Part shown: positions 22,351 through 33,656 of the stretch, piece after piece | Position numbering within the stretch: position 1 is the first letter of the stretch | Layout: each line of letters opens with the position of its first letter | From: Solea solea | Lineage: Eukaryota > Chordata > Actinopteri > Pleuronectiformes > Soleidae | Length of the DNA stretch: 64,000 nt | Assembly: GCF_958295425.1 (NCBI RefSeq) | Contig: NC_081138.1 | Location: 21,619,886-21,683,885, forward strand | Direction: 5' to 3' | Made by a program: the position numbers and the translations under genes | Notes under the pieces: generated by a model | What the model was told of the DNA's origin: nothing | The model's input: only the letters and a program-made list of their open reading frames with translations | The model's database searches: none

Positions 22351-22899
22351 TCACAAGAGATACAGTACTGGAAAAAAGGAGAGAAGAGAAATGACGAAGG
22401 AAGAAACACGCTAAAAACACACACACTGACCTGATATAAAACACTGGGTCCGTTGATATTTAACGATTGTGCGAAAGTTGCGATGCGAGGCTCTGCACAC
22501 TGGGTGCGCCGCTGTTGACTGAATATGGGGGACACACTTATCGCAGGTCAGATAGATATGGCACATTTATGATATATTGTGCAGCCCGACTTATGACTCT
22601 CCCCTGTGTTCTGTAAGGTTTGTCTCCATGCGCATTTAAGGTCTCTGCTTCCTGTGTATCATTGTCACTTTATCTGTTCTATTCCTTCAAACTGCTTTTG
22701 ACACTCATTAAGATTCACTCCTCACATTTTCACCAGCGTCTCCCTCTCATCCAAATACTCTCTTGTGCTTTTTAAAAAAAACATTGTGCATGTTTCTGAA
22801 TATAAACTTTCTATCTCACGTAAAGTTTTCATATAGAAAGACCGAAAGTTTCTCAGTTCACGTGTGGCATCAAAACACTCGCTCGTCTTTTACATGAGT
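22351..22899. other. Unassigned stretch with a possible old repeat at its left
   Basis: Around 22540-22592 the phrase 'gatatattgtgcagcccgac' resembles the end of a common teleost repeat that I remember, but the rest could not be aligned. Confidence 0.35.
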
Positions 22900-22963
22900 G
22901 TCGTGGGGGACACTGGTGCCAGTCCCAGCTGACATAGGGCGATCGACCCTGGACAGGACATAG
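22900..22963 (-). mobile_element. SINE family E fragment (3' part, reverse)
   Basis: Read on the minus strand it gives 'tatgtcctgtccagggtcga', 'gccctatgtcagctgggact' and 'ggcaccagtgtcccccacga'. This is the 3' body of the element seen almost whole at 35824-36130. It is truncated at both sides. Confidence 0.7.
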
Positions 22964-24114
22964 AGAAAAACAACTATCCACTCCCAAATCTGCAAATCTT
23001 CTTATCTTCTCTTTATTAAACAAGAACATGATTTCTATTTTCAATGTCTGAATCAGTTTGTTTTTAAAGTCTGTCCTACTCTGTCCTGTTCATTATTAAA
23101 GTGAAGCAGGTCAGAGGATGTCAGCTGAGTAGGTGATCCTTTAATGTAGTACAGGACACATTAGTACCAGATCTCATTTTCATTTCAACTCCATTGTATT
23201 CACACAGCAGTATGAACAAACATTTTTATTCAAAATTTAAACGGTTTTATGGTTTTATGGTTCTTTTAAAATGCACACGCAAAAGAGAGGGACAGTTGTG
23301 TGTGCTCGCTTTGAGGGAGAGGTCGGGCAAGAGAGTGTATGTGTGAACATGACTGCATATAACACTTGTGTGAAGTAAATTGCTCGTTGCTGCAATTACT
23401 ACCACAGTTAGTTCTTCAGCCAGGCCCTTAGTGTGTGTGGGGCAGCAGCAGCAGAAACAGTGTTTTGTTGCGCCATGTTTTGTGGTATATGAAAAATTAT
23501 ATCACGGAAAAAAATAACGGTTTTGCGGTTTGAACTGGTTTACCGCCCAACATTAATTCACACCTTCACTTTGACCTGTTCATTTGCAATCAGGTCACTC
23601 GCTGCAGACGTTCATATCACGTGTGAAAGGAGCCGCGCTGTCACGCCGTCGCGGTCTTTTGTCGTCTTTTTAAGTATAAAAATGAAAATTGACAACAAAC
23701 GCTTAATCACGTCAATTCCCGCTCACGTTGCCGCAATGACACGACTTCTCCGCGCCGCGCGGCCCGACTGAGAGCTTCCGCTTCGTCCCCGTATCACAAT
23801 ACATGTCACTTGTTATCAACAGATTCATAACAGAATGGTGGTACCTAATAAATATGCCACAACGACAAATCAGCCCATGCCTTAGATTTATACCCTTAAT
23901 AACTCCGTTTGGCATAACGCTGACACCTGCTCTGTTGCACAAAATGGAACTAAATATATCAATCAGTGCCAAAGCGCAGAGAGCTCTTTCTTTTCCCCTT
24001 GTTTTATCTTTGACTTTCCCGTAGTGGTTCTCACAGCCCCTCTCCTCGTGACCTTAACTAGACTTAAGTATCAGTACCTGTATCGTTCCCTAAGTGTCTC
24101 TTTCTCTTGCCCTC
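22964..24114. other. Mixed stretch, CpG-rich at 23590-23790
   Basis: The left part includes 'ggttttatggttttatgg', a small internal repeat, and near 23510-23555 'ggttttgcggtttgaactgg' with 'taccgcccaacat', which resembles one end of a teleost DNA-transposon relic. From about 23590 to 23790 CpG density is high, with 'ctccgcgccgcgcggcccga' near 23750. Frames through it (82 codons plus, 86 codons minus) are unrecognised. Confidence 0.35.
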
Positions 24115-24128
24115 TTTTTTTTTTTTTT
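24115..24128. repeat. Poly-T run
   Basis: A T run of about 14 sits in a pyrimidine-rich context and is followed by AG. It would make a good polypyrimidine-AG acceptor, but no exon is recognised after it. Confidence 0.7.
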
Positions 24129-25365
24129 AGAGTGCGAATCATCTGGCAGATCTCTTTTAGGTATTAGTTTATGGGGCATGACATGAGCTATGAATGAGAA
24201 ACAACGAGAAAGACCTGAGAACATTAATCATGGAGCAACATATGGTAATAGACGGTTATCAATTCCCTCACACTCTGTGATTAAAGAAGGGAGAAAAGGA
24301 AGTGAGGAGTAAGGGAAAAGAATAAAGGATGAACGGGAAGGCAATGAAAAGAAAGACAAGGGAGTGGTGTGTAAAAAAATAAAAGAGAAAAGAAAGTTGG
24401 CGAAGGGACAAAAGTTAGTTATTATAAGTTGTGCAAATTATTATATAAATTATCTATATTGCACTTTACATTTAGACTATTCTGTGATTTGTGATTTGCA
24501 CATGGCTAAAAATGATGTTAATACACTATAATAATACCCATAACCAGTTTTCACTCACTGATAAGGCCTCACTATTTGGAAAGGTCGTGTCACTATTTAC
24601 TAACTTATGAGTTACTATCATGATATATTAGTTTTGCTTGAATTAGGTGGAAAGATTTACATAAATAGTGCAATGGAAACGGCTTTAACAACTGAATTAT
24701 GATTGTAGAGAGACACATGTGGCTTAAATGTGCAAGAGATTGAAATATAGGAGCAGACAAATACACCACGGTCTAATATTCTTTAAAATGATCACACAAA
24801 ACTTTTAAACTACATATTTCCATCAGGTTTTCTACACACCTTTTTCGATGTTTAATGCGTGCAATACCTTGATTTTGGAAAACAGTAGTGCATTTATTCA
24901 TTAAGTATCATAAGTGACAAAGCAGCAGATTATACTTACTTATATAGGAAGAATATAAGTTTCTAGAGGATGGAAAAAAATCTATGAAACGTCCACTTCA
25001 GCTTGTTTATTTTACAGCATCTTTTCCTTTTAACTTTCACCGACCCTTTTGAGGACTAATTGAATTACCGGCGTACCGTAAGAGCTCCTGTCAATTTGCA
25101 TCGAAAAAAATATTTGAGTAAAGCAAAAACACCAACGTGTAAATAAGATAAAGAGTTTAACCTGACTTTACACCCTGCTGCATTCCCGCTCGTGGAGCCG
25201 GGCGCCTTCTGCCTGCCTCCTCCAGAGATTTATTGACGATCCACCCTGCTCTCATCACCATGCGGCTGAATTATCTCATCGGTCACATTAATCCGCCGAT
25301 TACATTTGATTTAATTTTCATAATAATTAAAGTGAACCATCACTAAAATTAAAAGCATTCAGGAG
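24129..25365. other. A+T-rich stretch ending in a candidate conserved element
   Basis: A purine-rich segment lies at 24285-24415. The last 200 bases (25150-25355) have several TAATTA/ATTA/ATTAA motifs with mixed composition (see findings). No coding signal is visible. Confidence 0.45.
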
Positions 25366-25931
25366 GTGTGTGTGTGTGTGAGCGAGAGAGAACATACATG
25401 GGGGTGGGGGGGTGGAGCGATGTTTGGATGGAGGCAGCATGTGCTCACAGATGAAAGGGCTGCTGTTGTGGTATTTGCACATCCAGACTCTCTCTCTCTC
25501 TCACTCTCTCCCTCCCTTCTTCTCCCTTTATCTATTTGTTTCACTCTGTTCCCTGCATCCGACCAGCCCCCACCCCCCCCTTCCCTCCACCTGCTCCAGG
25601 AATCCCGATGAAGTGATTAGATTGATAGGTGCAAAAGGGAAAGAAGGGAGAGGAGGAGTGGACAAAAATGATTAAATTAGCATATCACAAATGCCTCACA
25701 TGCTGCCACCCCAGGAAAACAAAATCCCCCGGCCACCTAAGGCCTGCCACAGTGCTGAAGAGCCTGGGACCTGTGAGTGTGTTTGAAACCCCACATGACA
25801 TGATTAAAAATCCAAAGCCTGAGCTGGAGACTAAGTAGGAGTAAAGCCGAGTGGTGCTGGGAGACAACGTGTGTGATATCTGCATTAGGTGGCAGCAAAG
25901 ATACAGTACTACAGTGTCTTTCCCCCATACA

Positions 25932-25964
<33 letters not shown>

Positions 25965-25970
25965 CGTTTG
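25366..25970. repeat. Group of short GT, TC and C-rich tracts
   Basis: GT lies at about 25366-25380, TC at about 25490-25515, a C-run within 'ccccccc' near 25570, and TC again at 25931-25965. Overlapping frames of 70-115 codons here are low-complexity products. Confidence 0.75.
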
Positions 25971-27607
25971 TGTGTGTGGTCGAGGGGCATTGCTCATGTT
26001 GTCTGTCCACACAGACTCGTCTTTATCATGGGGCCAAATCAGAGGAACCATAATGTCAATTATTACATTCCAAGGTGAAAACATGCTTTAATTTCAGGGT
26101 AAAGGTTAGACAAGTATAGTAATTAATGTTAGGACGGGAGCAAGTCAATATAATGTCCAGCAAATAATTCATTACAAAATGAATCTGTATAACCTATGTT
26201 TGGACAGCAGAAGTTTCTGATAACAGTATTTGGGCCTGATCTATACTCTCGAACCACACTGTTAAACTGTTACGAAACAACAACTTTTCTGAGAGACACC
26301 ACGTGAGGTTATTAAGGACACTTATAAGTATGTGTGTTTGAACTTCACATTTGCAGTAGTGCAGTGCAAAAATGAAACTTTCCTGATACTGTAAGTCAGA
26401 AAATGTGCCAATTGTGCATTCAATCCAGTAATTGCAGCCAGAATCTCACCGACGAGGCGAGAGAGAGAGAGGGAGAGTGAGAGAAAACCTATGCACAATG
26501 AGCTAATGAAATCAAACGTGTGGTGCGGTTTTGCATGTTAATGCTGGCGGTGGGTGTCAATAGCATTTAAAGATGTCAGCAGGTGGATAGCGAGATGGAT
26601 GGTCCTCTGCCTGCCTTTCGCTTCCCACCCCAAGGAAGTTAAACAGTGTGCTTCTTAAATAGAAAACTTCAATATCTATTTAGAGAGAAGTAGAAAAGAC
26701 TGTGAGGGGGAAAATATGGAATGGGGGTGGATGGAAGATGGGAGGAGTTGGAGACAGGGAGAGGGAAAAAAAGAAAGTGTTGAAATGAGACAATAAGTCC
26801 CTGACCTCAAGTGCACATTGCGACACATTGACGCCATTGTCATTTGTTAATCAATAGAAACACTATGGAGGCTATGCATTTAATGGCATGAGATTGGCAA
26901 ACCTGTAAGAAAATTAAGGGAGCATCGAGCAGCCTGTTTTTCTGTTTAGTCAATTTGCAAACCTCAATGACTTCAACAGTGCTGAGGGGAACCATGACTT
27001 TCAGGCTCACATCGCGGCCACACTGAAATCTAGTAACATCATGCTACGGGTTAGAGGACAGAATTGGGATTGCGTCCAACACAATTCTCACAGGATCGGG
27101 CCGTACTGACTGAGATTGCCGCGGGTGGGAGCGGGCAAGAATAGAGCAGGTCCCGCCCGTTAAGGAAGAATCAGTTCACGTGTGAAGTCTAGAAGAAGAT
27201 TCAATCAATCACCGGACTTAAAGAAGTCATGTCTGACATGTGGCGGAGACTTCCCCCCGGTGCAGTGATTCTAACCTTGGGATCAAAGTCTGTTCTCATG
27301 AGTTAGTGCTCAGGCAAATCAAAACAACAAAAGACTTTTTATTTTGTGAAATTGCACAAAGCTTCAGCCCCGTCTCTGAAGTGTGAGCAGCCAGTGAGTT
27401 TGCTATGGCACGACAGAAGAGAGATGGAGAGTACTCCAGCTCAAAACCATAAAGAATCAGAACTGGTGTGTCAAGGTGGATCAGCTTTTGTCAGTCTGAT
27501 GGCAGCATAATCAGCGTCGGCGTCATGTGAGCACTGAGCTCACAGCAAACTGAGTTTCACTGAGTGCTTTCCCTGATTACAGTCACGTGGAGTGAAATGA
27601 CGTTAAT
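25971..27607. other. Unassigned stretch
   Basis: It holds a GA run at 26457-26472, purine-rich DNA at 26700-26785, and non-repetitive segments at 26490-26600 and 26800-27010 that look single-copy. No gene signal is visible. Confidence 0.4.
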
Positions 27608-27642
27608 ACACACACACACACACAGTTCTATATATATATATA
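27608..27642. repeat. CA then TA microsatellites
   Basis: About eight CA units and, six bases later, about six TA units. Confidence 0.85.
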
Positions 27643-27869
27643 AAAAACCCAGACTAAATACCTGACCTGATGAAGACAACTTCTGTTCTACTGAACTATG
27701 TGTTCTGACCTCACATAAGATGAGCAGGGAAAGAAGGAAATGAAGTTAAAACATCAAAACCACCAAACGCAACACATTTCTTTTTGGCTGCATGTTTTTT
27801 TTCCATTATTTTAAGACTCACTTGCTAACTTCAGGCTATCTACACTTGTCATTCACACATATTCACACC

Positions 27870-28040
27870 ACACATATACATGCGGCACCTTTTTCTTTTA
27901 CACATCTAGACACCCATTCACATGCTGCTTGCTCAACTGCCACGAGCAATTTAGGGTGAAGTGTCTTGTCTAGGAAATAGACAAGACATGTAACCAGTAC
28001 CCAACCTTCCAGTTGGAAGACAAACCTCTCTAGACCTTTT
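27870..28040 (-). mobile_element. tRNA-derived SINE, copy 2 (reverse)
   Basis: On the minus strand it reads 'tcttccaactggaaggttgg', then 'ctagacaagacacttcaccc', then 'aaattgctcgtggcagttga', then 'gcatgtgaatgggtgtctag'. The order and phrases match the body of copy 1 at 16320. The promoter head is degraded, with no good box B, so the copy is old. Confidence 0.65.
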
Positions 28041-28440
28041 ACTTATTTATTTACGTCTTTGTGTCGCCATGAAAAATGAACTCAGGCCTCCTCCAAAGAC
28101 ATCCATGGTCTGTGTTTTTTTTTTAATTGCACTACACTACACATAATGCTAGTCGCCACCAGTTACACTTGACAACCTATTGCATATTATTCTAAAATGA
28201 TCATATACTTATATATGTTCATCAGACTTATTATTCTAAAGAAAATCTAACTGTTCAGTCAGTATGAAGAAACAGTATCAGTGTGTGTGTGTGTGCATGC
28301 GTGTGTCTCGTCTTGTGTGGAACACCCTCATTATGCTCCATCTTTATTAATAACAGCTATGCTTTTTAATTTCTTTTGCAGCGCCTAAATTAAATGTGTC
28401 ATCCTTTAAAATAAATTGTGTAGATCTCACGTGTCATCTC
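28041..28440. other. Unassigned stretch with a GT array
   Basis: A GT run with a GCATGC interruption lies at 28281-28306. The segment 28320-28430 is A+T-rich with ATTAATAA and TAAATTAAAT motifs. Confidence 0.4.
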
Positions 28441-28445
28441 TCCCA

Positions 28446-28512
28446 CTCTCGCGCGCGTGTGCGCCCTCTCGGTTTCTATCAGGCGCGCACACACACATAC
28501 ACACACGCACAC
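28446..28512. repeat. GC/GT and GC/CA tracts facing each other
   Basis: A 'cgcgcgcgtgtgcgcc' tract and a 'ggcgcgcacacacac' tract are separated by about 17 bases and are nearly complementary. They could form a short stem or Z-DNA. Confidence 0.7.
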
Positions 28513-29195
28513 AAACGGCGAGATGCTTTGATATAATTTACAGGATAAATAAAGCATTGCTCCAATTAGTCTTAAGTCAAATAAATTAGTCATAAATTCA
28601 ATCAACTCCATTTTATGGGGTTGAGATTCATGATGTCCGTTGCTGTAAGAAATATATTCTCCAGGCGACGTCGTATTAGTGGCAGGACGTAAAGATAATC
28701 TGATGCATAAAATGACAAGGGGACACAAAAAAAAGTTGCAGTCAAGTCAAGAACTTGCCGGTATCTGCAAAGAATGTTTAATTTGTGGATCCATCTGTTA
28801 TTTTCACAAATAATTTGTTTTTTGGTCCATAAAAAGTCAGAAAATGTCATTTTAGTCCACAAACCACATATACTCATTTTCCTTTTATTAGAGACAAATA
28901 AACTAAATTGCAACAAATTAAATATCCATTTACGTAATTATGTCGCAGCCCAAAACTGTACCATGGATGAGGACGTAGCAAACAAATGACAATGGAAGAC
29001 AAAAACGGGCCAAAGGATGAAATGTGGACACGGAGGAGGAGGAGGATGAAAGCGGGGAGGCAGAGGAGGAGAAGGGAAAGATGGTGGAGGACAAGGACAG
29101 GGGTGAAGGGTGTAACTCACTCCTGTCCCCATCACCAGCACCCAGTCCTAATTTACACAGAACAATCAATCAGATCAGGAGGCAGACACTGATAG
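28513..29195. other. A+T-rich segment, then purine-rich segment
   Basis: The part at 28793-28865, with 'tttggtccataaaaagtcag' and 'aaaatgtca', resembles an internal piece of the old repeat described at 51514-51860. From 29028 to 29105 the DNA is GGA-rich. No gene is supported. Confidence 0.4.
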
Positions 29196-29289
29196 AGGAC
29201 TGCCATGCAACAGGATCCACCACACACACACACACTCACACACACACAGTGAAAGAGGTGGAGGACTTGCAAGCAACAGGATCTATTCA

Positions 29290-29334
<45 letters not shown>

Positions 29335-29336
29335 TT
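29195..29336 (+). repeat. Tandem duplication of about 70 bp including CA arrays
   Basis: The phrase 'agaggactgccatgcaacag' followed by 'gatccac' and a CA array at 29221-29248 is repeated as 'ggaggacttgcaagcaacag' with 'gatctattcac' and a longer CA array (29293-29332). The duplication must predate the unequal growth of the arrays. Confidence 0.8.
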
Positions 29337-29700
29337 ATGCTGACTGAGGAGGAAAAAAGTTTGCAGCTCATATCTGTAGCCTCTACACTGACTTTTCCAA
29401 ACTAGGCTGTACTGCGTACCAAAGTCACCGAGCCTCCGCCGGGGTCACAATAGGAGGTCAGGGCCCGTGAGACGGTGTGAGCACAGGGGGGAACAGAACA
29501 GGAATGAGAGGGAGCAAAGGGGTGAGGGAGAGGGAGGAGAACAATGGCCAACAATAGTAAGGGAAAAAGAGGGAGAGAAGAAAAAAAAAAGAAAGAAAGA
29601 AACACAGAGGACAGAAATGGCAGTGAACAAGAGGACAAAGTGATTGTGCCCTGCCACGCTCTCAAAGAAAGATAAATGCACCGGCACAGAGAAAGAAGAA
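29337..29700. repeat. Purine-rich low-complexity segment
   Basis: From about 29500 to 29620 the plus strand is almost only A and G, with AAAG and GGGAG phrases. The minus frames of 126 and 99 codons here are Leu/Ser-rich products of this bias. Confidence 0.65.
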
Positions 29701-29919
29701 AAGAAGGAGAGAGCTGGCAGCAGACTAATGCCAGTACAGTACACAGTGTTAGTGTAAAGGAAACAACCCCCTGTATAGACACACAGGAACTAGGTTCAAC
29801 AGAACCTCAAATTAACAGCTGCCTCCTAGATTTATGGAGGAGGTCTCTGTCCAAGGTCCTGAATCCAGTGCCTGGCTTACCTGCCGCACTGTGTAGAGAG
29901 TCTTAAATTGGTTCAGGCA

Positions 29920-30300
29920 GTTTCTTAAAGCAACACTATGTAAGTTTTTCTGGCTGTGCCGTTGCAAAAATGCCATAGTGAAAGCAGAAGTTTGGTGCTT
30001 CTAAGTGTGGTTATTTTGATTGACCTCAGTTAAAAAGACTAAAGGTCATCAGATGCGAATTATGACACACCCTCCCATGCACATCTGGTACAATGTGTAG
30101 AAACGAATAAATTATACGAGACGAAGAGAAAAAAAATCACATCACGGTCTGTCTGCGACCAGAACAGGCTTCACACACTCAGCTGCAGCAGCAGCCGCAG
30201 ACAGCAGCTCAGAGCAAACATCGGTGAAAACAATTTTGAAGCTTGATTTACAGACACCATACCACTGAAGCTCCACTGCAGCGCCCCATCCACATGTCTA
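29920..30300 (+). mobile_element. Possible old dispersed repeat
   Basis: The segment starting 'agcaacactatgtaagtttt' and containing 'gtggttattttgattgacct', 'ctcagctgcagcagcagccg' and 'gaagctccactgcagcgccc' resembles a teleost repeat that I remember by its first phrase. No second copy is found here, and the family is uncertain. Confidence 0.3.
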
Positions 30301-30449
30301 GTAATGGTTTTACAGTTTTTTTTCTTGTTTATTAAAAAGAACTGGGTTTTGGGAAACAAACACAATCAAGCGTCCAGTGTGCAAAGGCCTTAAGTCTTGA
30401 ACTTTTGAACTTGGTGGAGCTGATTGTGGCAGTTTGATTACACACAGTG

Positions 30450-30634
30450 TTGGGCAGCCCTTGGTCAAGTGGAAAGGGAACTTGGCTTGTAACTGGAGGG
30501 TTGCCAGTTTGAGTCCCCACCATGTCAAAGGGCTGCTGTTCAGTGGCTGCCCCCTGCTCCTAATTCTAATAAGGTTTCTAGTAGAGGATGGGTTAAAAGC
30601 AGAGAAGGAATTTCCATAAGGGGATAAATACAGT
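30450..30634 (+). mobile_element. tRNA-derived SINE, copy 3 (different subfamily)
   Basis: The head has 'aagtggaaagggaacttggc' and a good box B-like 'agtttgagtcccc'. The body has 'ctgttcagtggctgccccct' and the tail 'gatgggttaaaagcagagaa' with 'ggaatttccataagggga'. This matches teleost SINEs that share a 'gatgggttaaatgcagag' tail. It contains no coding sequence. The open frames in it (61-115 codons) are shadows. Confidence 0.72.
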
Positions 30635-31828
30635 ACGAAAAACTGTTTTTTACCCACTCAGAATTGGATAGGCAAAATCATAATGTTTCCTTTCCTTTGA
30701 GACAAAACTCAACTCCAATACAAAGCAAAATTGTTGTATCACATACTCAATTCTACATTCTTGCTCACTTTCTACCAAGCCCTCTCCTCTTTGGTCATCA
30801 CGTGAAGCAAATTTTGTGCTTGAATATAAGTATTTCAACTCAAGCGATTAAAGAGAGTAACAAATGATTTCACGTTTTTGTGTGGTCTGCATAATTTCTG
30901 TGGTTTATGTTGTCAGAGGGCAATTCTCTGCTGCAAGGAAACTACAATAAACAAACGCTATAACGCATGAGAGCTAGTAAGAGTGATGCAATGCTTAGAA
31001 GTGGGTTGCGCCTAGAGGTGCAGCTTTAAGATGCATTCAAGAAACCAAGTAAATTTCATCCCTTTTGCAAACTGTCTGATGTTCTGTCACCATGTCTTAA
31101 GTCACCCCCTGTCCTTTTACAATATGGAAAAAAGTATTTCAAAAGTAAAGTAAATCCAAAGACACTTGGTATATAACACCTGAGAAAGGTTCAGCAACAT
31201 ATCTGTATTTAATTTTTTAAGGAAAACAGGTCACGCGGTGAAGCACGTTCAAAGGTCTGATAGCTTGTGGGTCGAGGCTTCTCTGAAATACTGTCCAGTC
31301 CAGGACACGAACAGAAAGAGTTCAGCTCCTCAGGTAGAGAAGCTGGCACCTCCCCCTGCTGCAGCTCTTAATCTTACTGTCTGTGATGGTCCCGAGTCTT
31401 CTCCACATGTCTCTGCCCTTAGAGCCACTCTAGCATGATTCTATCTTGTCCCCTTGTCCCTGTACTGTCTTGTTGCAGATGTTATGGGCTTTCTCAGCTC
31501 ATACTATGCTTTTTTTTGTACTTGTGATGCTCGGGATAAGTTCATGTGGTAACTTGCTGTACAACGTCATCATTACTTTTGCTAATGTATCCCGTTAGAT
31601 GCTTGGTGTACTCGGAAAATGAAATCAGGAGAGCAGCCTAGGATCCAGAGGGTCTCCGGGAAAATAAAGACATTGTCCCGGGAGAAGGCGAGTCTAGCTC
31701 TCGATTCATACAACTAGTTTTCTGTGGATTGAACGTTTGCGAGCAGACGAGGAGACCTAGGAGGAGGAAGAGGACGGCGATGTTGCCTCTGAGTGTGAAA
31801 GTGAAGGAGGTTTCGTCTCTACGCGTTT
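30635..31828. other. Unassigned stretch
   Basis: At 31743-31800 one plus frame reads an acidic segment (EEEEDGDVASECESEGG) after a stop codon. It is suggestive of a coding relic, perhaps a transposase N-terminus, but too short to assign. The rest shows nothing recognised. Confidence 0.35.
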
Positions 31829-31904
31829 GCCCTGTGATGGACTGGCGACCTGTCCAAAGTCAGCTGGGATTGGCTCCAGCAGTAGATGATGAATGAATGA
31901 ATAT
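31829..31904 (+). mobile_element. SINE family E fragment (3' end)
   Basis: The phrases 'cctgtgatggactggcgacc', 'gtcagctgggattggctcca' and a GATGAATGAATGAA tail match the 3' part of the element at 35824-36130. Only the last 75 bases are kept. Confidence 0.75.
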
Positions 31905-32690
31905 CTAGAAAAACCTAGCGTGTGTGTGTGCTCTGTGTCTAATTAAAACTGTCCTGATTGATCCCATGTGTGATAAGCCAGTGCTGATGCGGTGCATTTC
32001 CATTGCAAATCAATTGGTGCTTCTCTGTCATCAGTAGCATGGCTTCGCCTTGTCCCTGGATGAATACGCGGTTCTGTATGAACCAGTGGCGTTGCAACAG
32101 GATGAGCAAACCAGCAATGCCTGTGGTGGCCGAGCTGAGAGGGCAAAATGGCTCATTCCAAGTGGACAGCAATGACACATTTGATGTTTGAAGTTTTGTT
32201 TAAGCTCACCTCATGTATGCTCCCAAAATTACTTGAAACACAAGCAGATAATGGGTCAGTGTCTCAGCTGGTATTAAACGGTTACGATTGTCCATTTTAC
32301 TCCATACTTTATAGATCTCAGGAACTGCTGCTGTTGTTATAGTCACAGATTAACCCTTAGTCTCTCTGTTGTAAAAAAAACTATGACACTGATTTTAACT
32401 GCGCTGCAACTTGATTTCCCCCTCTTCTTAACGTAGTCGTCGCACCAAAAACTGCTGAATCGGTAACACTGTCAGAGGGAGCTTCCAGTTACTGTTGTTG
32501 GGAAACTGGACCTCCCTCTCCCTCCATAAATAGATGTTTGTTTCTGCTCCACGTTTGTTTGTGTTGCCTCTTTCTGGATCTGCCTGCAGGGACCATTTTT
32601 CAGGAAAGACAGCAAGGCTTTGGGGAATACTCGCACTTCCTCTTTTCTTTTTTCTTTTTTTACCTTCCCTTATACTTTTCCCTCATGTTG
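31905..32690. other. Unassigned stretch
   Basis: No repeat was recognised. Frames up to 103 codons (32538-32849) are Phe/Leu/Ser-rich, from pyrimidine bias. Confidence 0.45.
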
Positions 32691-32694
32691 AGTC

Positions 32695-32731
32695 TTCTCT
32701 TCTCTTCTCTTCTCTTCTCTTCTCTTCTCTT
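32695..32731 (+). repeat. TTCTC pentanucleotide microsatellite
   Basis: Seven perfect units followed by a variant TTCGC. The plus strand is pure pyrimidine. Confidence 0.95.
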
Positions 32732-33140
32732 CGCTTCAGAAAACAAAAAGCCATGTTTCGAGTCAATATTTTGTAAAATTGTACAAACATCATACCATCA
32801 AATTCTGCCATCCTTTTTCATCTCATTCGCTAAGGAAGCTAAAACATAACGCACATGTTTCTCTTTTACAGTATCTGCAGCTGCCTTTACACTGAAGCTG
32901 TTTGTTTTTTCCTGCAGCACAACTCTGGCCGACTGTCTGCAGAATGCTGGTGTCCCGGAGTGGCACATCAGTTTGATCAGTTCGCCCCAGCACTCCTTCC
33001 TCTCCTCTTTCTCCCTCCCTTACTCTTCCTCTTGCTTTCTCATTCTCCTGCCACCCGGCACATGAAAAAAGGAAGGAGCTGTGCCTCTCAGTTGCTGACC
33101 GAGGGGAGAGAAGTGGGAGAGGGGAACAGGAAGGAATGAA

Positions 33141-33168
33141 GAGGAGAGGAGAGGAGAGGAGAGGAGAA
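33141..33168 (+). repeat. GGAGA pentanucleotide microsatellite
   Basis: About five units in a purine-rich context (33105-33290). It lies 410 bases from the TTCTC array, on the opposite strand bias. Confidence 0.92.
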
Positions 33169-33420
33169 AGAGGCAGCGACACACTTGCATCTGTTGTGGC
33201 AGCGTCCTGGAACCGGGAAGCAAATGAGACAGTGTGAGAGAGGTAGAAAGAGTATGCCAGAGTGAGAGGAGAGAGAGAAAGAGAAGGGGATGTCAGACAG
33301 CCGTGTCCTTGAGAACTGCACCACAACTCTTTGAAGAGAGCCGGGAGATGGTGTAAGTAACGTGCATCTCAGTGGGATGTGTGTGTTCTATGTGTATGTG
33401 CTTTATGATTATACTTAGTG

Positions 33421-33454
33421 TTTCTCTCTCCCTCTCTCTTTCTCTCCCTCTCTC

Positions 33455-33497
<43 letters not shown>
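33421..33497. repeat. CT tract joined to GT microsatellite
   Basis: About 43 bases of CT with CCT and TTT interruptions change directly to about 17 GT units. Confidence 0.93.
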
Positions 33498-33499
<2 letters not shown>

Positions 33500-33655
33500 C
33501 CTGCTGCTTGCACACTGACCTGCCAAGTTCACAGTGGAGGGGGTTTGGCTGCCGATCGTCTCTGCTATTGTCTGCCTGCCTAAGTGTTGCTGACAGGGGA
33601 TTATGGCAAATACAAAATGCTGTATGGACATGGAAACACAGTGCCAAACTTAATC

Positions 33656-33656
<1 letters not shown>

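Noticed and set aside
24115..24135. Splice acceptor (poly-T then AG)
   Set aside because: The pattern is good, but no open, protein-like segment or donor follows within an exon-sized distance.
32823..33326. Open frame of 167 codons on the minus strand
   Set aside because: It crosses the GGAGA array and purine-rich DNA, giving Ser/Leu/Pro low complexity. Overlapping frames on both strands are also open.
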